Shown here piece after piece: positions 51,187 through 59,344 of a stretch of 64,000 bases of DNA. The position numbers were made by a program, and so were the translations under genes. The notes beneath the pieces were generated by a model. The model was not told where the DNA came from. It saw only the letters and a list, made by a program, of their open reading frames with translations, and searched no databases. The number at the start of each line of letters is the position of its first letter. Within the stretch, counting starts at the first letter, position 1. This DNA comes from Flavobacterium crocinum (lineage in GTDB: Bacteria; Bacteroidota; Bacteroidia; Flavobacteriales; Flavobacteriaceae): contig NZ_CP029255.1 of assembly GCF_003122385.1 (NCBI RefSeq), positions 5,813,432-5,877,431 of the forward strand, in the 5' to 3' direction.

Positions 51187-52503
51187 TTAATATTTTAGCC
51201 ACTTATACAATTCCTTCCAGCTTGGTTTTTTGCCGTACATTAAAATACCTACACGATAGATTTTTGCAGCGAACCAAACGACAAGGAAAAAGGTTGCAAA
51301 CAATAATGATACCGAAATTGCAATTTGCCACCAAGGCACTCCAAACGGAATGCGCATTAACATTACGATTGGCGACGTAAGCGGAATCATTGAAAATGCC
51401 ACCGCAATTGTCCCGTGCGGATCGTTTACAACTGTAAAAAATCCGATGTAAACGCTTAAAATTAATGGCATTATGATGGGCAATAAAAATTGCTGCGAGT
51501 CGGTTTGATTATCAACCGCTGCTCCAATTGCTGCATAAAATGAACTGTACAGGAAATAACCTCCTATAAAATAAATAACAAATCCAATAATGATACTTGC
51601 AATTGGCAGATTCCATAATTCAGCAATATACATTTGCGCTGATCCGGAAAATTCATGTTGTGCGGTTTGCATCATTTCCGGTGAAATTCTGGCTGTTGGT
51701 CCAACATTCACACCAAAAAATGCCGAAGCAGCAAACATCAATCCTAAGCCAATAATCGCCCAAATCATAAACTGCAGAATTCCAGCCAATGAAGTTCCAA
51801 CAATTTTTCCAATCATTAACTGAAATGGTTTTACTGATGAAATTATGATTTCGATAATACGGTTGGTTTTTTCTTCGATTACACTTCGCATAACCATATT
51901 TCCGTAAATGATAATAAACATCATAATCAGATAACCAAATGCGCCTCCAATTCCGATTTTAATTTCATTTAAACCTTTTAAACTCTCTTCTCCGGAAGCT
52001 TTAACCAAATGAATATTGACTTTTGACTGTGCTTTCTGAATCGCCAGAGTATCCAGTTTTGCCTGTTCCAGATTTAATTTTGTGATTTTTGATGCAATGA
52101 CATCCTGTGTATTTTCAACAAAAGAAATACTTGGACTGCTATTCGAAATAAATTCAATTTTACTCTCTAAATCGTTAATATTTGTCGTTTTCGGAATAAC
52201 GATCAAACCACTGAAGCGCTCTGTTGCAATACTATCTTTTAGTGCCTGAACATCTAACTTGGATAAATCATAATATTTGAACTCAGAACCATTTTTATTT
52301 TCCTTTATAAAATCAGAAGCAAAAAGTCCGCTTGAATCATGAATTACGATACTTTTGGTATCAGCCTTCATTGAACTTAAATAGCCAATAAAAACAGCAA
52401 TAGCCACAAATAAAAGAGGACTTAAAAAAGTCATGACAACAAAAGATTTATTGCGGACTTTGGCAATAAATTCTCTTTTTATGATCAGCGAGATAATACT
52501 CAT
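51187..52503 (-). CDS. ABC-2 type transporter permease (NatB-like)
   Basis: A 438-residue membrane protein. One helix near residues 20-45 (SFVVMTFLSPLLFVAIAVFI) is followed by a large extracytoplasmic loop (about 45-180) and five helices from about 185 onward (e.g. AFGYLIMMFIIIYGNMVMRS and IIGFVIYFIGGYFLYSSFYA). The layout is that of NatB, partner of NatA in Na+ efflux. Its gene follows the ATPase gene 72 bases downstream on the same strand. The substrate could also be a drug or lipid. Confidence 0.87.
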   Translation of the reverse strand: MSIISLIIKREFIAKVRNKSFVVMTFLSPLLFVAIAVFIGYLSSMKADTKSIVIHDSSGLFASDFIKENKNGSEFKYYDLSKLDVQALKDSIATERFSGLIVIPKTTNINDLESKIEFISNSSPSISFVENTQDVIASKITKLNLEQAKLDTLAIQKAQSKVNIHLVKASGEESLKGLNEIKIGIGGAFGYLIMMFIIIYGNMVMRSVIEEKTNRIIEIIISSVKPFQLMIGKIVGTSLAGILQFMIWAIIGLGLMFAASAFFGVNVGPTARISPEMMQTAQHEFSGSAQMYIAELWNLPIASIIIGFVIYFIGGYFLYSSFYAAIGAAVDNQTDSQQFLLPIIMPLILSVYIGFFTVVNDPHGTIAVAFSMIPLTSPIVMLMRIPFGVPWWQIAISVSLLFATFFLVVWFAAKIYRVGILMYGKKPSWKELYKWLKY

Positions 52504-52528
52504 AAATATATTTTAATTTTCAAATCTC

Positions 52529-52577
52529 AAATTCCAAATTCCAACTATTTCTGTCTCAAATTTGGAATTTGGAATTT
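52529..52577. repeat. Hairpin of AAATTCCAAATTCCAA words
   Basis: AAATTCCAAATTCCAA (52529-52544) and TTGGAATTTGGAATTT (52562-52577) are perfect 16-bp arms. The right arm overlaps the stop codon of the ATPase gene by two bases. Related to 16203-16338. Confidence 0.8.
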
Positions 52578-53520
52578 AATTATTGGAATTTAATTTTTTG
52601 TTTTCAGTAACGGTTTGAATAAAAATATCGTTTATGCTTGGAATTTTCTCAACAAAATGTGTTACTTGTCCGCGCTGTGTTAAGACATTTAATAATTCGT
52701 TTGGCGTCGCATTTCCAATTTCGATATTCAATTTTAAATCATCATTTAAGGATTTAAAATTAGCAGGTGAAACAGTGAATTTTTGTGTAATGTCATACAT
52801 CAAGCCTTCAACATTACCGGTCAAAATTCCAACTTCAAAACTATTGCTTCTAAATTGACGTTTTACGTCTGCTACCTTACCTTCAATCAATTTATTCGAC
52901 TTATGGATTAAAGCGATATGCTCACACATTTCTTCAACACTTTCCATTCTGTGCGTCGAGAAAATAATCGTAGAACCTTGCTCTTTTAAAGCTAAAATTT
53001 CATCTTTAATGATATTTGCATTTACAGGATCAAAGCCTGAAAAAGGTTCATCCAGAATCAACAACTTAGGTTTATGCAAAACACAAACTACAAACTGAAT
53101 TTTCTGTGCCATTCCTTTGGAAAGTTCCTGAATTTTCTTGTTCCACCAGCCCTGAATTCCCAAACGATCAAACCAATAATCCAGCTGTTTTTTAGCTTCA
53201 GCTTTAGAAAGCCCTTTCATTTGCGCCAAATACAAACATTGCTCTCCTACTTTCATAGAACTATACAAACCTCTTTCTTCCGGAAGATATCCAATAGTCT
53301 GTACGTGTTTTGGCTGTAGTTTTTCTCCATCCAAAATTACTTCGCCACTGTCCGGCAATGTAATTTGATTGATGATTCTGATAAGGGAAGTTTTTCCGGC
53401 TCCATTGGGACCTAAAAGTCCATATATACTGCCTTTTGGCACATTTAATGAAACTTCGTTAAGCGCTACATAATCGCCGTATTGTTTTACGACATTATGT
53501 ACTTCAAGTAAGTTACTCAT
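52576..53520 (-). CDS. ABC transporter ATP-binding protein (NatA-like)
   Basis: A 314-residue ABC ATPase. Walker A is GLLGPNGAGKTSLIRI near residue 34, the Q-loop YLPEERGLYSSMKVGEQ near 75, the signature LSKGMAQKIQFVVCVLH near 128 and Walker B KLLILDEPFSGFDPVNA near 147. A C-terminal DUF4162-like extension (about 215-310) follows, as in NatA. It pairs with the permease downstream (51187-52503) to form an efflux transporter, perhaps for Na+. Confidence 0.92.
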   Translation of the reverse strand: MSNLLEVHNVVKQYGDYVALNEVSLNVPKGSIYGLLGPNGAGKTSLIRIINQITLPDSGEVILDGEKLQPKHVQTIGYLPEERGLYSSMKVGEQCLYLAQMKGLSKAEAKKQLDYWFDRLGIQGWWNKKIQELSKGMAQKIQFVVCVLHKPKLLILDEPFSGFDPVNANIIKDEILALKEQGSTIIFSTHRMESVEEMCEHIALIHKSNKLIEGKVADVKRQFRSNSFEVGILTGNVEGLMYDITQKFTVSPANFKSLNDDLKLNIEIGNATPNELLNVLTQRGQVTHFVEKIPSINDIFIQTVTENKKLNSNN

Positions 53521-53612
53521 GCTATTTTGTTGATTTACTGCGTTGCTTTGTCCATGTTGACTCAGCGACTGTAAAAGTAAATAATTCGAAATGAATTTAT
53601 GTCATATTAAGC

Positions 53613-53650
53613 AAAAAACCCATTCCAATTTGTGTTTAGAATGGGTTTTT
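53613..53650. terminator. Intrinsic terminator between dnaJ and the ATPase gene
   Basis: AAAAAACCCATTC and GAATGGGTTTTT pair around a loop of about 13 bases, with A and T runs at either end, so it could work in both directions. It lies 31 bases after the dnaJ stop on the minus strand. Confidence 0.87.
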
Positions 53651-53680
53651 ATATTATTCAAACTTTTAAAAAAGTTTCGA

Positions 53681-54787
53681 TTATGAGAACATATCTTTTA
53701 CTTTTTCAAAGAATGATTTCTCTGATTTCTCCGGACTTGGAGTAAAATGCTCATTGTTTAAAGCATTTTCAAAGAATTGTTTTTGTTCTTTGTTTAAAGT
53801 TTTTGGAGTCCAAACATTTACGTGAACCAATAAATCTCCGCTTCCGTAACCGTTTAAACTTGGAATTCCTTTTCCTTTTAATCTTAAGATTTTTCCAGAC
53901 TGAATTCCTTCTTCCAGTTTAATACGTACTTTTCCGTTAATTGCTTCAATATCTTTTGATGCTCCTAAAACGGCTTCCGGAAAACTGATATATAAATCAA
54001 AGTGAACATTTTCACCTTCACGTTTCAGGAACTCGTGCTCAATTTCTTCAATTGCAACAATTAAATCACCTGGAATACTGTTTCCTGGTGCATCGTTACC
54101 TTTATTAGCCACTTTTAACTGCATTCCGTCAACAACCCCAGCAGGAATTTTAATTGATACGGTTTCGTCTTCCTGAACCATTCCTTGTGCATCTGCCTCA
54201 GAAGGTCTTTTATCTAAAATCTGACCAGAACCACCACAAGTAGGACAAGTTGACGCAGACTGCATTCTTCCTAAAATGGTATTGGTTACACGCATAACCT
54301 GACCCTGACCGTTACAAGTGGTACAAGTTTTATAGGTTACGCCTTTAGCCTGAACTTTACGTTTTACTTTTACTTTTTTCTCTACTCCATTTGCAATTTC
54401 TTCCAAGGTCAATTTTACTTTAATTCGAAGATTGCTTCCTTTTGCACGACGAGGACCTCCGCCTCCGCCTCCGAAACCGCCAAATCCGCCACCAAAAATA
54501 TCACCAAACTGGCTGAAAATGTCATCCATATTCATACCACCATGACCGCCAAATCCTCCGGAACCATCAAATGCCTGATGCCCGTATTGATCGTATTTCG
54601 CTTTTTTCTGTGGATCACTCAAAACTTCATAAGCTTCTGCCGCTAATTTGAAGTTTTCTTCTGCCTCTTTGTCGCCCGGGTTTTTATCAGGGTGGTATTT
54701 TAGAGCGCTTTTTCTGTACGCTTTTTTAATTTCGGCAGCATCAGCATTTTTTGAAATGCCTAGTATTTCGTAAAAATCTTTTTTCAT
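53681..54787 (-). CDS. dnaJ: Co-chaperone DnaJ with reduced zinc-binding region
   Basis: A 368-residue DnaJ. The J domain (about 1-70) has KYHPDKNPGDKEAEE with the HPD motif. A Gly/Phe-rich region (72-115) follows. The Cys-rich region (about 150-185) has only two CxxCxGxG repeats, CTTCNGQG and CPTCGGSG, where most DnaJ proteins have four; the first and the fourth are absent (the latter replaced by ADAQGMVQ). So only one of the two zinc sites is left. The C-terminal substrate-binding domains and the EKVKDMFS end are normal. It works with DnaK and GrpE in the cytoplasm. It follows grpE after 73 bases. Confidence 0.97.
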   Translation of the reverse strand: MKKDFYEILGISKNADAAEIKKAYRKSALKYHPDKNPGDKEAEENFKLAAEAYEVLSDPQKKAKYDQYGHQAFDGSGGFGGHGGMNMDDIFSQFGDIFGGGFGGFGGGGGGPRRAKGSNLRIKVKLTLEEIANGVEKKVKVKRKVQAKGVTYKTCTTCNGQGQVMRVTNTILGRMQSASTCPTCGGSGQILDKRPSEADAQGMVQEDETVSIKIPAGVVDGMQLKVANKGNDAPGNSIPGDLIVAIEEIEHEFLKREGENVHFDLYISFPEAVLGASKDIEAINGKVRIKLEEGIQSGKILRLKGKGIPSLNGYGSGDLLVHVNVWTPKTLNKEQKQFFENALNNEHFTPSPEKSEKSFFEKVKDMFS

Positions 54788-54789
54788 AA

Positions 54790-54840
54790 TTTAGGTTAAA
54801 TTCCAAATCTAAAACTCCAAATTCCAATTAGAGAACTGAA
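54790..54840. repeat. Degenerate AAATTCCAAAT-word segment
   Basis: AAATTCCAAATCTAAAACTC and CCAAATTCCAATTAG stand in the gap between grpE and dnaJ. They share words with 16203-16338 and 52529-52577, but no clean inverted arm is present. Confidence 0.4.
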
Positions 54841-54860
54841 TTTCAGAATTTTATTAGCTT

Positions 54861-55439
54861 TTAGTTTCCAACAACAACTTTAGGGAAACGAATAATTTTG
54901 TCTCCTAATTTGTATCCTTTTTCAATTACATCAACAATTTTCCCTTTTAATTTGTCAGACGGAGCCGGAATTTGGGTAATTGCCTCAGCAACATCAGCAT
55001 TAAATGCATCGCCTGCCTGTATTTCAACTTGCTCTAAACCTTTAGAAACTAAAGTGCTTTTTAATTTTTCGTGAATTAATTCAACACCTTTTTTCAAGTT
55101 TTCATCATCAGATTTGTTGATTTCTACAGCTGCTCTATCAAAATCATCTAAAACCGGAAGCATCGCTAATAAAACTTCCTGGTTTGCCGTTTTAAATAAT
55201 TCAAGACGCTCTTTTGAAGTTCTTTTTTTGTAATTTTCAAATTCAGCGAATAATCTCAAAAACTTATCTTTTTCTTTAGCTAAGTCCTGAGCTAGTTGCT
55301 CTTCAACACTTAATTCTTCAACAATTAATTGCTCTCCATTAGCGTTAGTCTCTATCGTTGCATCATCTAATTCCTGATCGAATTCTGTATTTTCCGTAGT
55401 CATATTACTTTTATTTTTAAAAATATTTTTAAACTTCAT
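54861..55439 (-). CDS. grpE: Nucleotide exchange factor GrpE
   Basis: A 192-residue protein. An acidic N-terminus (EELSVEEQLAQDLAKEKDKF) leads into a long helix, LFAEFENYKKRTSKERLELF, and then the four-helix bundle and the beta wing with GLEQVEIQAGDAFNADV and the GrpE signature VIEKGYKLGDKIIRFPKVVV near the end. It releases ADP from DnaK. It is the first gene of grpE-dnaJ, with a promoter at 55464-55496. Confidence 0.97.
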   Translation of the reverse strand: MKFKNIFKNKSNMTTENTEFDQELDDATIETNANGEQLIVEELSVEEQLAQDLAKEKDKFLRLFAEFENYKKRTSKERLELFKTANQEVLLAMLPVLDDFDRAAVEINKSDDENLKKGVELIHEKLKSTLVSKGLEQVEIQAGDAFNADVAEAITQIPAPSDKLKGKIVDVIEKGYKLGDKIIRFPKVVVGN

Positions 55440-55463
55440 TTTTTATTTCTTTTTGTTGGATTG

Positions 55464-55502
55464 CAAAAGTACTGCCAAATCTTATAAAATGTCAAATTGT
55501 CA
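55464..55502 (-). promoter_or_regulatory. Promoter of grpE-dnaJ
   Basis: On the minus strand, TACTTTTG (55464-55471) is an exact -7 match, and TTTG (55493-55496) lies 21 bases upstream. The TTTG is inside TGACAATTTGACA (55490-55502), a direct repeat of TGACA on the minus strand that could be a heat-shock control site. That last point is only a suggestion. Confidence 0.6.
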
Positions 55503-55688
55503 CTTTATTAGTTATGAGACTTTTAAAATCCAAAAGTAGTCAATTAAAATTTAGTATAATTTTAAGACTATTACGTTATAGTTTATTTTATCTTTGAGAG
55601 TGAAAAACAAAAATCATTACCACCAAAATTGAATTTAAGGGTTGGCTTAGGCCTCAAAATAATTATTAATTCAAATTTACCTTATATT

Positions 55689-55725
55689 AAAAAAAGCTTC
55701 GCCTATAGAGACGAAGCTTTTTTTT
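55689..55725. terminator. Intrinsic terminator downstream of tRNA-Trp
   Basis: AAAAAGCTTCG and CGAAGCTTTTTTTT pair around CCTATAGAGA. It faces the minus-strand tRNA-Trp transcript. Between it and the tRNA lies the repeat block 55764-55908. The rest of 55504-55688 shows nothing I recognise. Confidence 0.8.
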
Positions 55726-55763
55726 ATGTTTTCTTCATCTTTAAATTCATTAATAACAAAAAA

Positions 55764-55908
55764 TTTACCGCAAAGAACGCAGAGTTTTTTTTCACTCTTG
55801 AGCTTTATAAAAAATCAAAGTTCGCAAAGCTTTATATGAATAGCTTTGCGAACTTTGTGTTTTTCAAAAGTATTTTAAGATAAAAAACCTTGCGTTCTTT
55901 GCGGTAAA
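55764..55908. repeat. Nested inverted repeat: 18-bp outer and 16-bp inner arms
   Basis: Outer arms TTTACCGCAAAGAACGCA (55764-55781) and its exact inverse complement (55891-55908). Inner arms CAAAGTTCGCAAAGCT (55816-55831) and AGCTTTGCGAACTTTG (55842-55857), also perfect, with a ten-base loop. It stands between the terminator and the tRNA-Trp gene. Confidence 0.9.
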
Positions 55909-55920
55909 ATATTTTTTTAG

Positions 55921-55991
55921 CACGGGCGGAGGGATTCGAACCCCCATCAACGGTTTTGGAGACCGCTATTCTACCCTTGAACTACGCCCGT
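55921..55991 (-). tRNA. tRNA-Trp (anticodon CCA)
   Basis: On the minus strand the 71 bases from 55991 fold as a cloverleaf. The acceptor stem ACGGGCG pairs with CGCCCGT, and the discriminator is G. The D arm reads GTTCAAGGGTAGAATA. The anticodon loop is CTCCAAA with CCA, and the T arm is GGGGTTCGAATCCCT (TTCGAAT loop). CCA at the 3' end is not encoded. It is the only tRNA gene I see. Confidence 0.95.
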
Positions 55992-56127
55992 AACTTAAGG
56001 TCGGCAAATTAAGAGTTTTTTTTCTTCTCTGGCAACTATTTCTTGCAGAGATTTTAAAAGAAATTCCTTTGAACACGAGATGTCCGAAGCAAAAACCTTT
56101 ATTTCAAATAGTTAACCTATATTTTTA

Positions 56128-56225
56128 TTTCACGCAGATTTTAAAAAAAAATTAGGCAGATTAGAGCAGATTATTTTATATAAAATCAAATTAAATCTGC
56201 TTTAATCTGCCGAATCTGCGTGAAA
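56128..56225. repeat. Inverted repeat, TTTCACGCAGATT family
   Basis: TTTCACGCAGATT (56128-56140) and AATCTGCGTGAAA (56213-56225) are perfect arms. The interior repeats GCAGATTAGAGCAGATT words and their inverse (AAATCTGCTTTAATCTGC). It lies between hisS and tRNA-Trp. Confidence 0.85.
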
Positions 56226-56279
56226 CACAAAAATCCTTTAAATCTGTATAAGCTGTGGCAAAACCTTAGTTTCAAATAG

Positions 56280-57707
56280 TTAATCTAATAAAGCACTTTT
56301 CAATCCTTCGAAATCTACAGAAACCTGCTCTCCTGTCACTAAATTTTTAAGTGCATACGAATTTGAAGCAATTTCCTGATCACCCACAATTACTGCAAAC
56401 GGAATCAAACGTTTATCTGCATATTGAAATTGTTTCCCCACTTTTACGTTATCTGGATACAATTCTACTTTTATATTTTCCTGTCTTAATTGCTGAATTG
56501 CTTTTGAAGCATATAAAGCTTCTTTATCTCCAAAATTTAAAAATATTGCTTTTGAAGTCGCTGCTACTGTTTCAGGAAACAAGTTTAATTCTTCCAAAAC
56601 TAAATAAATTCTGTCCAGACCAAAAGAAATTCCGACACCGCTCATATTTTTTAAACCAAAAATGCCCGTCAAATCGTCGTATCTTCCGCCTCCGCCAATA
56701 GAACCAATTGAAACCGTTTTAGGAGCTGCAACTTCAAAGATAGCCCCAGTATAGTAATTTAATCCACGAGCCAAAGTCACATCCAAATCTAAAATTGCAG
56801 TTGACAACCCTAAATCGGCAACATTGTCACAAATGAATTTCAATTCTTCAACCCCTTTCATTCCTTCTTCAGATGAAGCTAATAATGCTGAAAGCTGGTT
56901 GATTTTATCAGCGAAAGTTCCAGAAAAACTAAAAAGTGGTTGTACTTTAACCAATGCTTCTTCCGAAATTCCTTTTTCAATCATTTCTTTTTTAACACCG
57001 TCTTCTCCAATTTTATCCAATTTATCAAGCGCAACGGTGAAATCGATTAATTTATCTGAAGCACCAATAACCTCAGCAATTCCAGACAATATTTTTCTAT
57101 TGTTGATTTTAATGGTAACACCTTCTAATCCTAAAGCCGTAAAAACAGTATCATATAACTGCACCAACTCAACTTCCTGCCAAAGTGACTTAGACCCCAC
57201 AACATCGGCATCACATTGAAAAAATTCTCTGTAACGGCCTTTTTGTGGACGATCTGCTCTCCAAACCGGCTGAATTTGATATCTTTTGAAAGGAAATTCA
57301 ATTTCGTTTTGGTGCTGCACCACATATCTTGCAAAAGGCACAGTTAAATCATAACGTAATGCTTTTTCTGAAATTCTTCCTGTAAATTTATTCAGTTCAA
57401 TTCTTTGCTCCAGGCTAATTGTTTCAGCAGAATTAGTTTGAAGTGCCTCCAAAGATTCCGGTAATTCAATTTTACTTTTATTGAAGAAAAAATTCCCTGA
57501 ATTCAATATTTTAAAAATAAGACGATCTCCTTCTTCTCCATATTTTCCCATCAAAGTATCTGAATTTTCAAACGAAGGAGTTTCTATCGGCTGAAAGCCA
57601 AATTTTTCAAAATTAGTTCTTATCGTCTGAATAATATATTGACGTTTTGACACCTCTGCAGGTGAAAAATCTCTTGTTCCTTGTGGAATACTTGGTTTTG
57701 AAGCCAT
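56280..57707 (-). CDS. hisS: Histidyl-tRNA synthetase
   Basis: A 475-residue class II synthetase. It starts [20 protein letters not shown], has motif 2 in [20 protein letters not shown] near residue 143, the HisA signature [13 protein letters not shown] near 315 and [14 protein letters not shown] (motif 3) near 340. The C-terminal anticodon-binding domain covers about 385-475. It charges tRNA-His in the cytoplasm. The gene stands close to tRNA-Trp, but this has no known meaning. Confidence 0.97.
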   Translation of the reverse strand: MASKPSIPQGTRDFSPAEVSKRQYIIQTIRTNFEKFGFQPIETPSFENSDTLMGKYGEEGDRLIFKILNSGNFFFNKSKIELPESLEALQTNSAETISLEQRIELNKFTGRISEKALRYDLTVPFARYVVQHQNEIEFPFKRYQIQPVWRADRPQKGRYREFFQCDADVVGSKSLWQEVELVQLYDTVFTALGLEGVTIKINNRKILSGIAEVIGASDKLIDFTVALDKLDKIGEDGVKKEMIEKGISEEALVKVQPLFSFSGTFADKINQLSALLASSEEGMKGVEELKFICDNVADLGLSTAILDLDVTLARGLNYYTGAIFEVAAPKTVSIGSIGGGGRYDDLTGIFGLKNMSGVGISFGLDRIYLVLEELNLFPETVAATSKAIFLNFGDKEALYASKAIQQLRQENIKVELYPDNVKVGKQFQYADKRLIPFAVIVGDQEIASNSYALKNLVTGEQVSVDFEGLKSALLD

Positions 57708-57887
57708 CTTCTTTATTTTAGATTGTTGATTTTAGATTTTAGATTCCTTGAAATCTTTTTTCTAAAATTCCTTAACATTATTTCTTTTTAACTTAAATCG
57801 CCTGCAAATATCTTACTTTTTAGAATAAATAATAGCACATCGAAAGCAAACTTGTAACAAAAAACGTATTTTCGTGACAAATTGGTC

Positions 57888-59132
57888 ATGATGCTAAAAT
57901 TATTTAAAGAAAATATCCGAATTGCGTTTGGTTCCATCAAAACACAATTACTGCGTACTATTCTTACCGTTTTAATTATTGCTATTGGTATTACCGCTTT
58001 AGTTGGAATTCTTACCGTAGTTTCTGCGTTAGAGAATACTATTTCTACCAATTTTGCTTCAATGGGAGCAAACACTTTCAATATTAATCAATACGAAAAT
58101 AATGTTCGTAATCGTGGCGGAAAAGAACGTGAAGTGATTAATCCAATTATTTCCTATCCTGAAGCGGTCGCTTTTAAAAACAAATACAAATATCCATTTA
58201 CAGAAACTTCGCTTTCTTTTACAGCAACTTCAAAAGCAGAAGTAAAATATTTAGACACCAAAACAGATCCAGAGATTACAGTTGTTGGTGTCGATGAACA
58301 CTTTATAAACAATTCTGGTCTAGAAACGACTTTGGGGCGTTCTTTTAATCAATTTGACATTGAAAATAATACGTATTCCTGTATTGTAGGTTCTGATTTT
58401 GAAAAAGGACTTTTGAAAGATGTAAACCCGATAGACAAAATCATTTCCATTCGTGGTGCACGATTTAAAGTTATTGGCGTTTTAAAAGAAAAAGGATCCA
58501 CTTTTGGAAACAGTCAAGATTTACGTGTCCTCATTCCAATTCAGGTTGCAAGATCATTATTTACGGCTCCAAACATTAATTATACAGTTAGTGTCATGGT
58601 TTCAAAAAAAGAACTTTTGGACGAAGCTGTTGATAATGCAACAAGCACCATGAGAAGAGTTCGTAAACTGAGCCCGGTTCGTGATAATAATTTTGGCATT
58701 GGGCGAAGCGACGATTTAATCAACCGCATTTTAGGAATTACCAAATATTTGGGCTGGGCAGCCTGGATTATCTCCGTAATTACCATTTTAGGATCTTCTA
58801 TCGCTTTGATGAATATTATGATTGTTTCGGTTACAGAACGCACCCGTGAAATTGGTGTCCGTAAAGCTTTGGGAGCAAAAAGGTCAACTGTAGCTTTTCA
58901 GTTTTTTATCGAAACTTTATTGATTGGACAAATTGGCGGTTTGGTTGGAATCTTTCTTGGAATACTTCTAGGTTTCGGAATAGCAACTGCAATGAGCTTT
59001 GTCTTTGTAATTCCTTGGATGGCCATTTTTGCCGCGTTTGCAACTAGTTTCTGTGTAGCGTTGGTTTCTGGTTTATATCCGGCAATTAAGGCTTCTAAAT
59101 TAGATCCGATTGAGGCGTTGCGTTACGAATAA
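57888..59132 (+). CDS. FtsX/MacB-type ABC transporter permease, orphan
   Basis: About 414 residues. The frame is open from a TTG at 57882; I prefer an ATG at 57888 or 57891 as start. One helix near the N-terminus (LLRTILTVLIIAIGITALVG) is followed by a MacB periplasmic core (about 50-270) and three helices near 285-410, ending LVSGLYPAIKASKLDPIEAL RYE. The segment VTERTREIGVRKALGAKRST near 325 is the MacB/LolC signature. An ATPase is needed for function but no ATPase gene is adjacent; the LolD/MacB-type ATPase at 14778-15470 is a candidate partner. Confidence 0.88.
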   Translation: MMLKLFKENIRIAFGSIKTQLLRTILTVLIIAIGITALVGILTVVSALENTISTNFASMGANTFNINQYENNVRNRGGKEREVINPIISYPEAVAFKNKYKYPFTETSLSFTATSKAEVKYLDTKTDPEITVVGVDEHFINNSGLETTLGRSFNQFDIENNTYSCIVGSDFEKGLLKDVNPIDKIISIRGARFKVIGVLKEKGSTFGNSQDLRVLIPIQVARSLFTAPNINYTVSVMVSKKELLDEAVDNATSTMRRVRKLSPVRDNNFGIGRSDDLINRILGITKYLGWAAWIISVITILGSSIALMNIMIVSVTERTREIGVRKALGAKRSTVAFQFFIETLLIGQIGGLVGIFLGILLGFGIATAMSFVFVIPWMAIFAAFATSFCVALVSGLYPAIKASKLDPIEALRYE

Positions 59133-59149
59133 TTGTTTGAAGCAGAAAT

Positions 59150-59240
59150 AATCGGTTCAAAAGAACGACCTGTCCCGCTATCCGTTTCAATCTTTTGTAT
59201 TGAACCCCAATACAAAAGGATTTCCACTTCTATCGGGGCT
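59150..59240. repeat. CCCGCTATCCG...TATCGGGG repeat with internal hairpin
   Basis: CCCGCTATCCG near 59174 and TATCGGGGCTAG near 59231 are its ends. In the middle CTTTTGTATTG (59192-59202) and CAATACAAAAG (59208-59218) form a perfect 11-bp hairpin. A degenerate relative lies at 36362-36500. Confidence 0.65.
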
Positions 59241-59317
59241 AGATTAGACGTTTCATTTTTTCAATAATTTTCTTTTGCTAAACATCTATTGTATTAAAAA
59301 CAATACTGCTCAAATAT

Positions 59318-59344
59318 ACCTACAAGGTTTTGGAAACCTTGCAG
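59318..59344. repeat. Palindromic repeat forming the 3' end of prmC
   Basis: CCTACAAGGTTT and AAACCTTGCAGG pair with one mismatch around TGG. The prmC stop codon (59320-59322) and the last seven or so codons lie inside this palindrome, so the gene's end is repeat-derived. Confidence 0.75.

Noticed and set aside
55629..55883. An 84-residue open frame on the plus strand in the region before tRNA-Trp
   Set aside because: It lies across a terminator and a nested inverted repeat and has no conserved or signal-like sequence; repeats explain the open frame.
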